In this document: one piece after another, positions 17,879 to 25,590 of the stretch
Layout of the letters: each line of letters begins with the position of its first letter
How positions within the stretch are numbered: the stretch's first letter is position 1
From: Ruegeria meonggei
GTDB lineage: Bacteria; Pseudomonadota; Alphaproteobacteria; Rhodobacterales; Rhodobacteraceae
DNA length: 64,000 nt
Direction: 5' to 3'
Assembly: GCF_900172215.1 (NCBI RefSeq)
Contig: NZ_FWFP01000016.1
Location: forward strand, 1-64,000
Notes under the pieces: generated by a model
What the model saw: only the letters and a program-made list of their open reading frames with translations
Database searches by the model: none
Told to the model about the DNA's origin: nothing
Program-made: the position numbers and the translations under genes

Positions 17879-19406
17879 CCAACCCGGCCATACGCCAATG
17901 GGCCAGAGCTGAGGAGACCAGGTCTTTGTTTGCTTCCCAAATTGCAAGTTCCTGAAACGCGCGGCCTTCAAACTCTGGAAACACCTGTTTCAGTAGGTCC
18001 ACCTGTTCAGCGGCCGAGTCCAGATCCCCAAGCGCCGCATACAACCACACCAAATGCGCATGGTACCAATAGAAACCGGGCATCGGAACCTTTTGCATCT
18101 CGAACAGCGCGGCTTCGAACATACCTAACCGAGCATACCGCCAAACGCGGGCGAAATGGTACCAACCGGGATGTTCGGGGCTGATATCCATGGCTTTGTC
18201 CAGCAGGCGCAGGGCGTCCTCTTCACGACCCAGAAACGCATAGCAATGGCCGATCTCTGACAACACGTCCGAGTGGCCGGAATTCAATTCCAGCGCTTTT
18301 TGCGCCGCAAGGTCAAACCCGTCGACATCCATCGCAAATAACCGGCACATGGCCAGCGCGACCAAGGCAAACGCATTGCGCGGATCAGCCTGGGCCGCCT
18401 TTTCCGCCGCATCCGTAGCCAGTGCAAGCGCATCAACATCCGGGCGTTCGTTGACGTGATAGCGGAACTCCTCCAGCAGGATAACGGAATACGCCGCCCA
18501 CCCATCCGCCGCGTTCGGGTGACGCTCCAAGGCCTGCGGAAACGCGTCTCGTAACCGGGCGTGCAAACCGATGTCATAGCTGCGATAGAACCGGCGAAAG
18601 TCCGAGACCAGCCGAAATATCGTCCAGCTTTCATGCGGTGCTTGGGTGCGCATCCGCTTGACAGTTTCTTTGGCAACCGGGCTGTGCGGCCCTGCAAGAC
18701 GACCCGCACAAATCTGGGCGATCCGGTCCAGCACGTCAAAGAGATCACCAACGGTTGCTTCACTGTCGAACTGTTCGGTTACAACCACAGTGCCCGTCGT
18801 TGTCGAGACCAGTTGAACACTGACCCGCAGCCTGGTCTCAGTCCGACGCACACTGCCTTCGATCACAAAGTCCGCGCCATAGCGTCGGCGTATCTGATCG
18901 TGGTCCAACCGGTCGCCTTGAATCGCGTCAGAGGTAGTGCGGGACAGCACCTTGATCTCGCTGAACCGGGACAGGCTAGAGATGGTTTCGTCGGTGATGC
19001 CTTCACACAAGAACTGAGCATCCGGGTCCTGGCTAGTGTTCCGAAATGGTAACAAGGCCAGACAGGGCGTGGCCAACTCTGTATCCGGCTTCTCGCCTGT
19101 GGGCTCGATCGCAACGGCCAGTCGGAACCCGACCCCATGCACCGTTTTGATAACCTGTTGCCTGGACCCGTTATCCCCGACCACGCGCCGGGCCTCTTTG
19201 ATCGCGGTAGACAAGGTGGCGTCTGTCACAATCCGATCCCCCCAGGCCCGCAGGATCAGATCATCCTTGCTGACAACGTCCCCACCTGCCTCGAACAACG
19301 CACGCAAAATGCCCAGCGACTGCCGGGTCAGCCGCTGTGTCTGTCCGTTACGCAAGACCGTCATCTGATCGAAGTCGATCTCGGTGTCTGAGATCCGCGT
19401 TTTCAT
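17844..19406 (-). CDS. Winged-helix (OmpR/CadC-type) regulator with TolB-like and TPR regions
   Basis: A 520-residue protein. Residues 1-100 form an OmpR-type winged helix (RLTRQSLGILRALFEAGGDV, WGDRIVTDATLSTAIKEARR, IKTVHGVGFRL). Residues about 125-230 resemble the TolB-like N-terminal domain found in adenylate-cyclase-like regulators (LALLPFRNTSQDPDAQFL, EGITDETISSLSRF). Residues about 290-510 are helical tetratricopeptide-like repeats (AAEKAAQADPRNAFALVALA, ALELNSGHSDVLSEIGHCYA). There is no transmembrane helix, unlike CadC. It is divergent from the homocysteine methyltransferase at 19555, with 11-bp-spaced direct repeats between them, and probably regulates that gene and itself. The 3' end overlaps the MFS gene. 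Confidence 0.85.
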   Translation of the reverse strand: MKTRISDTEIDFDQMTVLRNGQTQRLTRQSLGILRALFEAGGDVVSKDDLILRAWGDRIVTDATLSTAIKEARRVVGDNGSRQQVIKTVHGVGFRLAVAIEPTGEKPDTELATPCLALLPFRNTSQDPDAQFLCEGITDETISSLSRFSEIKVLSRTTSDAIQGDRLDHDQIRRRYGADFVIEGSVRRTETRLRVSVQLVSTTTGTVVVTEQFDSEATVGDLFDVLDRIAQICAGRLAGPHSPVAKETVKRMRTQAPHESWTIFRLVSDFRRFYRSYDIGLHARLRDAFPQALERHPNAADGWAAYSVILLEEFRYHVNERPDVDALALATDAAEKAAQADPRNAFALVALAMCRLFAMDVDGFDLAAQKALELNSGHSDVLSEIGHCYAFLGREEDALRLLDKAMDISPEHPGWYHFARVWRYARLGMFEAALFEMQKVPMPGFYWYHAHLVWLYAALGDLDSAAEQVDLLKQVFPEFEGRAFQELAIWEANKDLVSSALAHWRMAGLVIADETGRPIA

Positions 19407-19452
19407 TGCGCCACAGTATCCGCGAAGCCTGACCGCGAAAAGCCTCAGAACT

Positions 19453-19479
19453 TCTCAGAGTTTTCTCAGGTTTATCTCA
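19453..19479. promoter_or_regulatory. Three TCTCA direct repeats at 11-bp spacing, candidate winged-helix operator
   Basis: TCTCA occurs at 19453, 19464 and 19475, each in a TTCTCAG-like context, with an imperfect fourth CCTCA at 19443. Eleven-base direct repeats on one DNA face are the typical arrangement bound by OmpR/PhoB-type winged helices. The array sits 47 bases upstream of the regulator's start and 76 bases before the methyltransferase start, so it is well placed to control both. Confidence 0.55.
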
Positions 19480-19554
19480 AGCCTGCTCGACATGGGCACC
19501 GTACCACATCCTCACTGCTTTTTGACGACAACCAGAAAACGGGAAGGACGTAAC

Positions 19555-20493
19555 ATGAAATACCGTAACGCATTGCCGCAACTGGCCGGCAAATCCATGA
19601 TCACCGATGGTGGGCTTGAGACGTCGCTGGTTTTCAAGGACGGGATCGATCTGCCGCTTTTTGCGGCGTTCAAGGCGCTTGAGACAGATGCCGGAGTGGC
19701 GGCAATCGACGCCTATATGAAGCGCTTTGCCGAAATGGCGATCAGGGAAAAACATGGCTTTGTGATGGACACACCAACATGGCGGGCCAGCGCGCGATGG
19801 GCGGCTGATCTGGGGATCAGCCACGACACCCTGCGCGCAGTACATCAGGAAACGATCTGCACCCTTAGCAATTTGCGCAATGCGATGGAGGTCGAAGGCC
19901 AATCGCCTTTTGTCATCAACGGTGTCATTGGCCCGCAGGATGACGGATACGCTCCGACCCGCATTCTGACCGCGGATCAGGCGCAATCCTACCATGATGT
20001 GCAGGTAGGATGGTTCGAAGAGTTTGGCGCCGACATGGTCTCGGCCATCACGATGACCTATTCGGATGAGGCCATTGGTATCGCGCGGGCAGCCCGACAT
20101 CATGGGATCCCGGTTGCAATCGCATTTACGTTGGAAACCGACGGGTTGCTACCTTCGGGCGAGACCCTGCAACAGGCGATTGAGGCCGTCGACGCCGCAA
20201 CAGGCAGCTACCCGGCCTATTACATGATCAACTGTGCCCATCCCGATCACTTTGCGCATGTCCTCGATCACAGCTGGACCAAGCGGATCATGGGGCTGCG
20301 CGCCAATGCCTCGCGACTCAGCCATGCTGAGCTGGATGCCGCTGAAACCCTAGACGATGGCGATCCGACTGAGCTGGGTCAGCTCTACGCCGAACTATCC
20401 GCGATGCTGCCCAACCTGACAGTTTTGGGCGGGTGCTGCGGCACGGATCATCGCCACGTGTCTGCGATCTGCAAGGCGATGGCCGCTGCTTGA
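19555..20493 (+). CDS. Homocysteine S-methyltransferase family protein
   Basis: A 312-residue TIM-barrel methyltransferase of the MmuM/BHMT family, from the ATG at 19555 after AAGGA. The zinc-thiolate pattern is visible: NCAHP in the middle and the paired Cys in VLGGCCGTDHRHV near the C-terminus. The start, MITDGGLETSLVFKDG, matches the GG(L/I)ET(T/S) opening of the family. These cytoplasmic enzymes move a methyl group from S-methylmethionine, betaine or dimethylsulfonium compounds to homocysteine. Given two betaine-type uptake systems in the window, a betaine or sulfonium methyl donor is plausible but not shown. The in-frame extension to 19384 would run into the divergent regulator and is rejected. 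Confidence 0.88.
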   Translation: MKYRNALPQLAGKSMITDGGLETSLVFKDGIDLPLFAAFKALETDAGVAAIDAYMKRFAEMAIREKHGFVMDTPTWRASARWAADLGISHDTLRAVHQETICTLSNLRNAMEVEGQSPFVINGVIGPQDDGYAPTRILTADQAQSYHDVQVGWFEEFGADMVSAITMTYSDEAIGIARAARHHGIPVAIAFTLETDGLLPSGETLQQAIEAVDAATGSYPAYYMINCAHPDHFAHVLDHSWTKRIMGLRANASRLSHAELDAAETLDDGDPTELGQLYAELSAMLPNLTVLGGCCGTDHRHVSAICKAMAAA

Positions 20494-20534
20494 TACGGCA
20501 TTTTTGCCGGTGCTTAACGCCCCAAATCAATTGC

Positions 20535-20558
20535 CGCCTGCGGGGTAAGCCGCAGGCG
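20535..20558 (+). terminator. Hairpin after the homocysteine methyltransferase gene
   Basis: CGCCTGCGG (20535-20543) and CCGCAGGCG (20550-20558) make a perfect 9-bp stem with a 6-base loop, 42 bases after the stop. It is followed by A-rich rather than T-rich sequence, so on the plus strand it may be a message stabiliser or a weak terminator. Confidence 0.45.
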
Positions 20559-20596
20559 CAGGAAAAACTTGTCTCTGAACCCAAAAGGAAAACACA

Positions 20597-21232
20597 ATGT
20601 TCAAACCCATACTCTCAACCTTTGTACTGTTGGCTTCAACCGCGATTGCCCAGGCCGATAGCGCCCCGATGTCCTTTGATGTGGCCGAGGATCACACACG
20701 GATTTTCATGGCCGCCCAGCCAGTGCACGACAATGGCATGCCCGCCCATGGCAACGCGTTCCTTAGCCAAGGTTATATATACCCGGCTGGAACCCTGAAC
20801 GACGGCACCAAGGGGGTCAATCTGGACGGCACCCCGGCCTTTCCGGGGTTGGTTCTGGGCACCTGGACCTGTGACGGTTATTTTGTTGGCGATGGCGGCA
20901 ATGCTACCTCGGGCGTTTGGGTCATCAGCCGGCAGGTCTTTGAATTCAACGATGGTGACACCGTCATCACCCAAGGCCCGGAAATCGCCGATATCGGTAA
21001 AAAGAACCTGCGCCCGATCACCGGCGCAACCGGGGACTATGCCGAGATCGAAGGCGGGCTGATTCAGATCACTTTGGGGTTCAACGATTTCATGGCCATC
21101 AATGCGACCTTTGCGTTCGAAACCGCCCCATCAGATCAGGCAGCTTATACCATCGACGAAGATGACGTTCTTGAGTGGGACTCGGGCGCACCGGTTGGTC
21201 CGATCGAAGACCGACCGGATACCAACTCCTGA
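20597..21232 (+). CDS. Exported protein, possibly AOC-barrel/dirigent-like
   Basis: A 211-residue protein with a clear signal peptide (MFKPILSTFVLLASTAIAQA, cleavage before DSAPM). The mature part is rich in Gly and aromatic residues and includes VLGTWTCDGYFVGDGG and NLRPITGATGDYAEIEGG, a pattern reminiscent of dirigent/allene-oxide-cyclase barrels (GTWTC..., GATGDYA...G). A single Cys is seen in the middle. There is an AAAGGAAA ribosome-binding site. No enzyme function can be stated. It lies between the methyltransferase and a GNAT gene, each separated by a hairpin. Confidence 0.65.
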   Translation: MFKPILSTFVLLASTAIAQADSAPMSFDVAEDHTRIFMAAQPVHDNGMPAHGNAFLSQGYIYPAGTLNDGTKGVNLDGTPAFPGLVLGTWTCDGYFVGDGGNATSGVWVISRQVFEFNDGDTVITQGPEIADIGKKNLRPITGATGDYAEIEGGLIQITLGFNDFMAINATFAFETAPSDQAAYTIDEDDVLEWDSGAPVGPIEDRPDTNS

Positions 21233-21244
21233 TCATCGCATGGC

Positions 21245-21268
21245 TGTGCCCGGTATCCGCCGGGCACA
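21245..21268 (+). terminator. Hairpin between exported protein and GNAT genes
   Basis: TGTGCCCGG (21245-21253) and CCGGGCACA (21260-21268) form a perfect 9-bp stem with a 6-base loop, 12 bases after the stop codon at 21232. No T-run follows, so it may be a partial terminator or a 3'-end stabiliser. Confidence 0.45.
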
Positions 21269-21300
21269 CAAACAACACTTCAGACCAGACGAGAAAGACA

Positions 21301-21909
21301 ATGAAGGACACATCACATCCAAACCTGCGCCGTGCCGTGCAGCAAGACGCCAGAGATTTGGCCAAACTTATAGACATCGCCGGTGAAGGCATCCCCTCGT
21401 GGCTTTGGGGCCAGAACACCGCTGAGGGTCAATCGCCACTTACTGTCGGAATTGCCCGCGCGCGGCGCACCAGCGGAGGTTTTTCCTACACCAACGCTGT
21501 TGTCTCCGAAGAGGCTGGCCAAGTTCTGGGCATGGCCCTGACCTACCCCATCGATGCCGCACCAGACACCGACATCGCCGATCTGCCAGACCCGATCAAA
21601 CCCTTTGTCGAGCTTGAGGCCCTGTCGACCGGCACGTGGTTTGTGAATGCGTTGGCCACCTATCCGTCCAGCCGAAACCGGCGAATTGGAACCGTACTTT
21701 TGGCCAGGGTCGAGGAACAGGCTCGCCGCGCCGGATACTCTGAGATCAGCATTCAGGTCTATGGCCAGAACACCGGAGCACTGCGTCTGTATCAACGGCT
21801 GGGGTTTGAACCGGTCGCGCAAGCCCCGGTCCGCCATCACCCCTGCCCTCCCTACTACACGGGCGATGTCATCTTGCTGATCCGGAAGATTGCACAGCGG
21901 TCTGGTTGA
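21301..21909 (+). CDS. GNAT-family N-acetyltransferase
   Basis: A 202-residue protein from the ATG at 21301 (MKDTSHPNLRRAVQQDARDL) after GAGAAAG. The GNAT fold is seen as NLRRAVQQDARDLAKLID at the start, FVNALATYPSSRNRRIGTVL (the acetyl-CoA pyrophosphate loop, here RNRRIG) and a C-terminal TGALRLYQRLGFEPVAQAP. The frame stays open to 21175 but that extension has no signal. These enzymes transfer an acetyl group from acetyl-CoA to an amine; the acceptor cannot be predicted. RBS spacing and the preceding hairpin suggest its own transcription or a leaky readthrough unit. Confidence 0.85.
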   Translation: MKDTSHPNLRRAVQQDARDLAKLIDIAGEGIPSWLWGQNTAEGQSPLTVGIARARRTSGGFSYTNAVVSEEAGQVLGMALTYPIDAAPDTDIADLPDPIKPFVELEALSTGTWFVNALATYPSSRNRRIGTVLLARVEEQARRAGYSEISIQVYGQNTGALRLYQRLGFEPVAQAPVRHHPCPPYYTGDVILLIRKIAQRSG

Positions 21910-21972
21910 GCGGCCGGACCTGCGGGAACAGTTCCTGTGCCTTCGCAGATCAATTAGTGGAATGAGATTAAT

Positions 21973-23661
21973 ATGTTGATAAAATTCAAATTTTCCAAGG
22001 CAACACTTCTTTTGGGCGTTGTCCTTCTGGCACCCATACTTGCCAATCCCGGATCGGCCCAGCAATCGCTCCGTCTGCCGCAACCGCTGGACGACCGGGA
22101 TTTCCTATATGACGGCACACCGCCAGAGGATCTGGTCGAGCTGGGCCGCAACCTGTTTTTTGACCCGATTCTGTCCGGCAATCGCAACATCTCATGCGGG
22201 ACCTGCCACGACCCCGGCAATGGCACTGGCGACGGGCTGGCCCTTGGCATCGGCGAAGGAGGGACCGGTATCGGGACAAACCGGATCACCCAAGACCCGG
22301 TCACCGGGCGGGTTCCGCGCAACGCTCAGGCCCTGTGGAACATTGGTGCCCGCGCCTATACCAGCATGTTTCACGACGGCCGGGTCGAGGATCTGGGCCC
22401 GACACAGCGCAGCCCCGCCGGGCAGACACTGCCCTCTGGTCTCGGCACCGCTTTGGTGGCGCAGGCCTTTTTCCCAGTGACATCACCGATCGAAATGGCC
22501 GGGCAATTTGGTGAAAACCCAATCGCAAATGCCGCAGCGGTTGAGGATCGTGCAATAGTCTGGTCCCTGCTTGCCTCCCGGGTCGCGGCAGTGCCCGGCT
22601 ACATGACCCTGCTCAAGGCTGCATTTGCCGAAGTAAAACACCCTTCGGACGTCACATACACCCAATTGGCCAAAGCTCTTGCCGCCTTCCAGACAGTCGG
22701 TTTTCGCGCACATAACAGCCCGTTTGATCGGGTCCTGCGCACCGGAGACACCTCGCACCTGGCCCAGGACGCCCGCGCGGGGCTTGCTTTGTTTTATGGC
22801 GATGCTGGGTGTTCTGGTTGCCATAGTGGCCCGTTGCTGACTGACCATCAGTTTCACGCAATCGCCATGCCGCAGATCGGTCCCGGCAAGGGTCACGGGG
22901 CTGACCTGAGCTATTGGCGCGAGACCGGTTTACCAGGCCGCACTGAGGACGAGGGCCGGTACAGGGTGACCTTTCAAACCAGTGACCTTTTTGCGTTCCG
23001 AACCCCGTCCTTGCTTAATGTGGCGATCACCGGGCCATGGGGCCACAGCGGCACCTTTGACAATCTGGGCGCGGTTGTTCGGCATCACATTGATCCGGTC
23101 GGCAGTCTTAAAACCTATAAACTTCCTGACGGCACGCTGCCGAAAATAGACCGTATCCAGCGATTGGCGGCAAGGGGATCGGCACTGACCTTCAAACCAC
23201 TTGAGCCTACCCGCCGAGACGCCTTTGCAGCCCGCGACACATGGGTAATGAAGACATTCACCCTGACCGACCGCATAGCAGCCGCCAACACACTGCCTGC
23301 CCGCGACAACCTGAGCGATGCCGATGTCAGATACCTAGTCGCCTTTCTCGAAACCTTGACTGATCCCGCCGTTGATCAGGTCGCCCGACTTGTGCCCAAG
23401 ACCGTGCCATCAGGCCTGGATCCGCAACCCAACCGACAGACGGACTGTGACCTAAGGACGTCCGGACATGAAGTGACCGTGGCAGGCCATGTTAACCCTC
23501 TTGATGCCTGCTATGACAGATGCAGCAGAGCCCATAGGCTTGAACCCGACATGGGCCTGGCCCGAGGCACAAACAAAGCGGAAATCATTCGACAACAGCT
23601 AGGTCAATGTCATTCCTGGCCAGCATTTGTTGAATGTCCTGTGATGGTTGCGTGTCGGTAA
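21973..23661 (+). CDS. Di-haem cytochrome c peroxidase family protein (MauG-like)
   Basis: A 562-residue exported protein. The signal peptide is LIKFKFSKATLLLGVVLLAP with cleavage near GSAQQ. Two haem-c sites are visible: CGTCH (about residue 76) and CSGCH (about residue 279), as expected for bacterial cytochrome c peroxidases and MauG-like enzymes in the periplasm. FRTPSLLNVAITGPWGHSG is the family's conserved distal segment, and a PSGLDP motif follows around residue 480. The C-terminal 75 residues contain several extra Cys and overlap the convergent DeoR gene by 77 bases. Electron donor and substrate are unknown. Confidence 0.88.
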   Translation: MLIKFKFSKATLLLGVVLLAPILANPGSAQQSLRLPQPLDDRDFLYDGTPPEDLVELGRNLFFDPILSGNRNISCGTCHDPGNGTGDGLALGIGEGGTGIGTNRITQDPVTGRVPRNAQALWNIGARAYTSMFHDGRVEDLGPTQRSPAGQTLPSGLGTALVAQAFFPVTSPIEMAGQFGENPIANAAAVEDRAIVWSLLASRVAAVPGYMTLLKAAFAEVKHPSDVTYTQLAKALAAFQTVGFRAHNSPFDRVLRTGDTSHLAQDARAGLALFYGDAGCSGCHSGPLLTDHQFHAIAMPQIGPGKGHGADLSYWRETGLPGRTEDEGRYRVTFQTSDLFAFRTPSLLNVAITGPWGHSGTFDNLGAVVRHHIDPVGSLKTYKLPDGTLPKIDRIQRLAARGSALTFKPLEPTRRDAFAARDTWVMKTFTLTDRIAAANTLPARDNLSDADVRYLVAFLETLTDPAVDQVARLVPKTVPSGLDPQPNRQTDCDLRTSGHEVTVAGHVNPLDACYDRCSRAHRLEPDMGLARGTNKAEIIRQQLGQCHSWPAFVECPVMVACR

Positions 23662-24358
23662 AAAGCAGATTGATTTTGTTGGCCGCTTCTAAGGTCACCG
23701 GCGCGCGTTTTCCAAGTTTCTCACTGTCGGCAACAACAATCCGAACCTGCGCTTTGTTTATGGCGATGTTTGCCAGATTGGCTTCTTGCAAGTCGTGCAG
23801 CATGAATCCCTGATCCGCGTTCACCGCCCCGACAGACAGAATGGCGAAGCGTACGTTCAGCTGTTCGATCAGTCTTTGGGCTTCCAAACCAAAGGCACCA
23901 CCGTCATGCGGGCGCAGTTCACCCCCGGCCATGAACACCTTGTTGTTGTTCCGCGATGCCAGTGTGTGGGCAACAAAGACTGAGTTGGTTACCACAAACA
24001 GATCACTGTGATAGCGAAGTTCCTGGGCCACATAGGCAGTGGTTGATCCGATATCCAGAAACAGTGAATCGCCATTGCTGATGGTTTCGGCTACCGCTTT
24101 GGCCAGGCTTTCCTTGGCGTCCACTTTCTTGTCAAGACGGCTCTCCAGGTTCGGTTCAAGAATGTCCTCCAGAAGATGGACGCCACCGTGCACTTTGCGA
24201 ACGATGCCCCGTTCTTCAAGAGTACGCACGTTGCGCCGGATGGTTTCCAGGGTGACGCCTAACTCTTTGGCCAAAAAGCTTACCCGGCAAGATCCACCGG
24301 TTCGAAACAGTGCACGCACAATCTCTTCTTCGCGCTGGTTGGTCGTTCTGAGATTCAT
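23585..24358 (-). CDS. DeoR-family transcriptional regulator
   Basis: A 257-residue DeoR/GlpR repressor. The winged helix (NQREEEIVRALFRTGGSCRV, FLAKELGVTLETIRRNVRTL) is followed by the KVHGGVHLL hinge and a sugar-phosphate-binding-type domain with DSLFLDIGSTTAYVAQEL, VVTNSVFVAHTL and VFMAGGELRPHDGGAFG. DeoR regulators usually respond to phosphorylated metabolites; the divergent operon contains a choline-kinase-like gene and a phosphatase-family gene, so a phosphorylated intermediate as inducer is plausible but inferred. It is divergent from the operon starting at 24572 with a 213-base shared region. Confidence 0.9.
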   Translation of the reverse strand: MNLRTTNQREEEIVRALFRTGGSCRVSFLAKELGVTLETIRRNVRTLEERGIVRKVHGGVHLLEDILEPNLESRLDKKVDAKESLAKAVAETISNGDSLFLDIGSTTAYVAQELRYHSDLFVVTNSVFVAHTLASRNNNKVFMAGGELRPHDGGAFGLEAQRLIEQLNVRFAILSVGAVNADQGFMLHDLQEANLANIAINKAQVRIVVADSEKLGKRAPVTLEAANKINLLFTDTQPSQDIQQMLARNDIDLAVVE

Positions 24359-24493
24359 ATCTTTGATGTACTTTCTAGCCCGCCAAATTGCCGATAATGC
24401 ATATCATAATACCCACATAATGCAACATTGCCCGGCAATTGGACGATGCTTTTCCCCGAGTGAATAAGAGAATTTGGCTAAACGTGGTTTTTA

Positions 24494-24523
24494 TTGACAC
24501 AAAACCCCACAATGTGGTGATCT
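24494..24523 (+). promoter_or_regulatory. Candidate promoter and dyad upstream of the second betaine-type operon
   Basis: TTGACA at 24494-24499 is a consensus -35 box; an 18-base spacer leads to the weak -10-like TGATCT at 24518-24523. CCACA-A-TGTGG at 24507-24517 is a perfect dyad lying between the two boxes, where a repressor such as the divergent DeoR protein would block RNA polymerase. Site identity is inferred from position. Confidence 0.45.
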
Positions 24524-24571
24524 TTTGGCAATACCACCGATTCACCAAAAAAACCACGATAGGGAGATGGT

Positions 24572-25513
24572 ATGATGAACCTCAAATTGGGACTCAGTGC
24601 GTTAGGGTTTACAGTTGCAACGTCTGCAGCTTGGGCTGTCGAATCCACGGATCCGATCAAGTTGACACTGCACGACTGGTCCGGGCAGCTGATCAATACC
24701 AAGATCATGGGATCGATCCTGCAAGAAGCGGGATATAATGTCGAATACTTACAGGCAGACTATATTGCCCAGTTCGCGGGCCTGAAAACGGGCGACCTGC
24801 ATCTGGCGATGGAAATATGGGAAACCACTGGACGCGAAGCGCTCGATGAGGCGACTGCTTCGGGCAACGTCGTCAATGTCGGCGAAACCGGCCTGATGGC
24901 AATCGAGGAATGGTGGTATCCGTCCTACATGAAAGACCGGTGCCCCGGTTTACCAAATTGGGAAGCTCTGAAAGACTGCGCCGAAGAATTCGCAACCGCA
25001 GAAACCGCGCCCAACGGGCGTTATGTCGGCGGTCCTGTAACATGGGGCGGATTTGATGAGGAACGGGTCGAGGCGCTGGAGCTTGAATTCGAAGTTGTCC
25101 ACGCAGGCACCGATGCCGCCCTGTTTGCAGAACTGGAATCCGCCTACCAGCGAAAAGATTCGATCGTGCTGTGGGTCTACGTTCCCCATTGGGCACCAGC
25201 CAAATACGATGGTGAGTTTGTGGAATTTCCACCATTTTCGGCGGAATGCTATAGCGAGCCGTCAGTCGGCGTGAACCCGGATCTTGCCTATGATTGCGGC
25301 AAGCCCCGTGGCCCGATCTGGAAAGCTGCCTGGTCCGGTCTTCAGGAAAAATGGCCTGGCGCGTATGACATTATCGAGGCCTACAACATCAACAACGATG
25401 AAATGAGCGCGATGGTCGGCAAGGCCGATCTGGACGGGGTGGATATTGACACCGTTGTCGCGGATTGGATGGAGACAAACAAGGATCGCTGGTCCGGTTG
25501 GATTTCCAAGTAG
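24572..25513 (+). CDS. Quaternary-amine-type ABC transporter, periplasmic substrate-binding protein (system 2)
   Basis: A 313-residue OpuAC/ProX-type binding protein with a signal peptide (MNLKLGLSALGFTVATSAAW, cleavage near WAVES). The aromatic pocket elements parallel system 1 but differ in detail: LHDWSGQ, MEIWETTGREAL, EEWWYPSYM and WVYVPHWAP. AGGGAG precedes ATGATG at 24572; either ATG may be used. It is followed by a strong intrinsic terminator, so most transcripts probably end after it. Context (DeoR control, kinase and demethylase downstream) suggests a methylated amino compound, but the ligand is unknown. Confidence 0.9.
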   Translation: MMNLKLGLSALGFTVATSAAWAVESTDPIKLTLHDWSGQLINTKIMGSILQEAGYNVEYLQADYIAQFAGLKTGDLHLAMEIWETTGREALDEATASGNVVNVGETGLMAIEEWWYPSYMKDRCPGLPNWEALKDCAEEFATAETAPNGRYVGGPVTWGGFDEERVEALELEFEVVHAGTDAALFAELESAYQRKDSIVLWVYVPHWAPAKYDGEFVEFPPFSAECYSEPSVGVNPDLAYDCGKPRGPIWKAAWSGLQEKWPGAYDIIEAYNINNDEMSAMVGKADLDGVDIDTVVADWMETNKDRWSGWISK

Positions 25514-25524
25514 TCCGCCTTTTG

Positions 25525-25567
25525 CCGGAACGAGTAACTTCCTCTCCCCACTCGTTCCGGTTTTTTT
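25525..25567 (+). terminator. Intrinsic terminator inside the operon, after the binding-protein gene
   Basis: CCGGAACGAGT (25525-25535) and ACTCGTTCCGG (25550-25560) make a perfect 11-bp stem with a 14-base loop, followed at once by seven T residues (25561-25567). This is the best rho-independent terminator in the window. It lies 11 bases after the binding-protein stop and 24 bases before the ATPase start, so transporter core and enzymes depend on readthrough or another promoter. Confidence 0.85.
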
Positions 25568-25590
25568 CCACCCTGTGACTGGACGCCCGG

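Noticed and set aside
19384..19554. Longer start of the homocysteine methyltransferase frame
   Set aside because: It would overlap the start of the divergent regulator and read through the direct repeats; the ATG at 19555 has AAGGA and begins the family signature.
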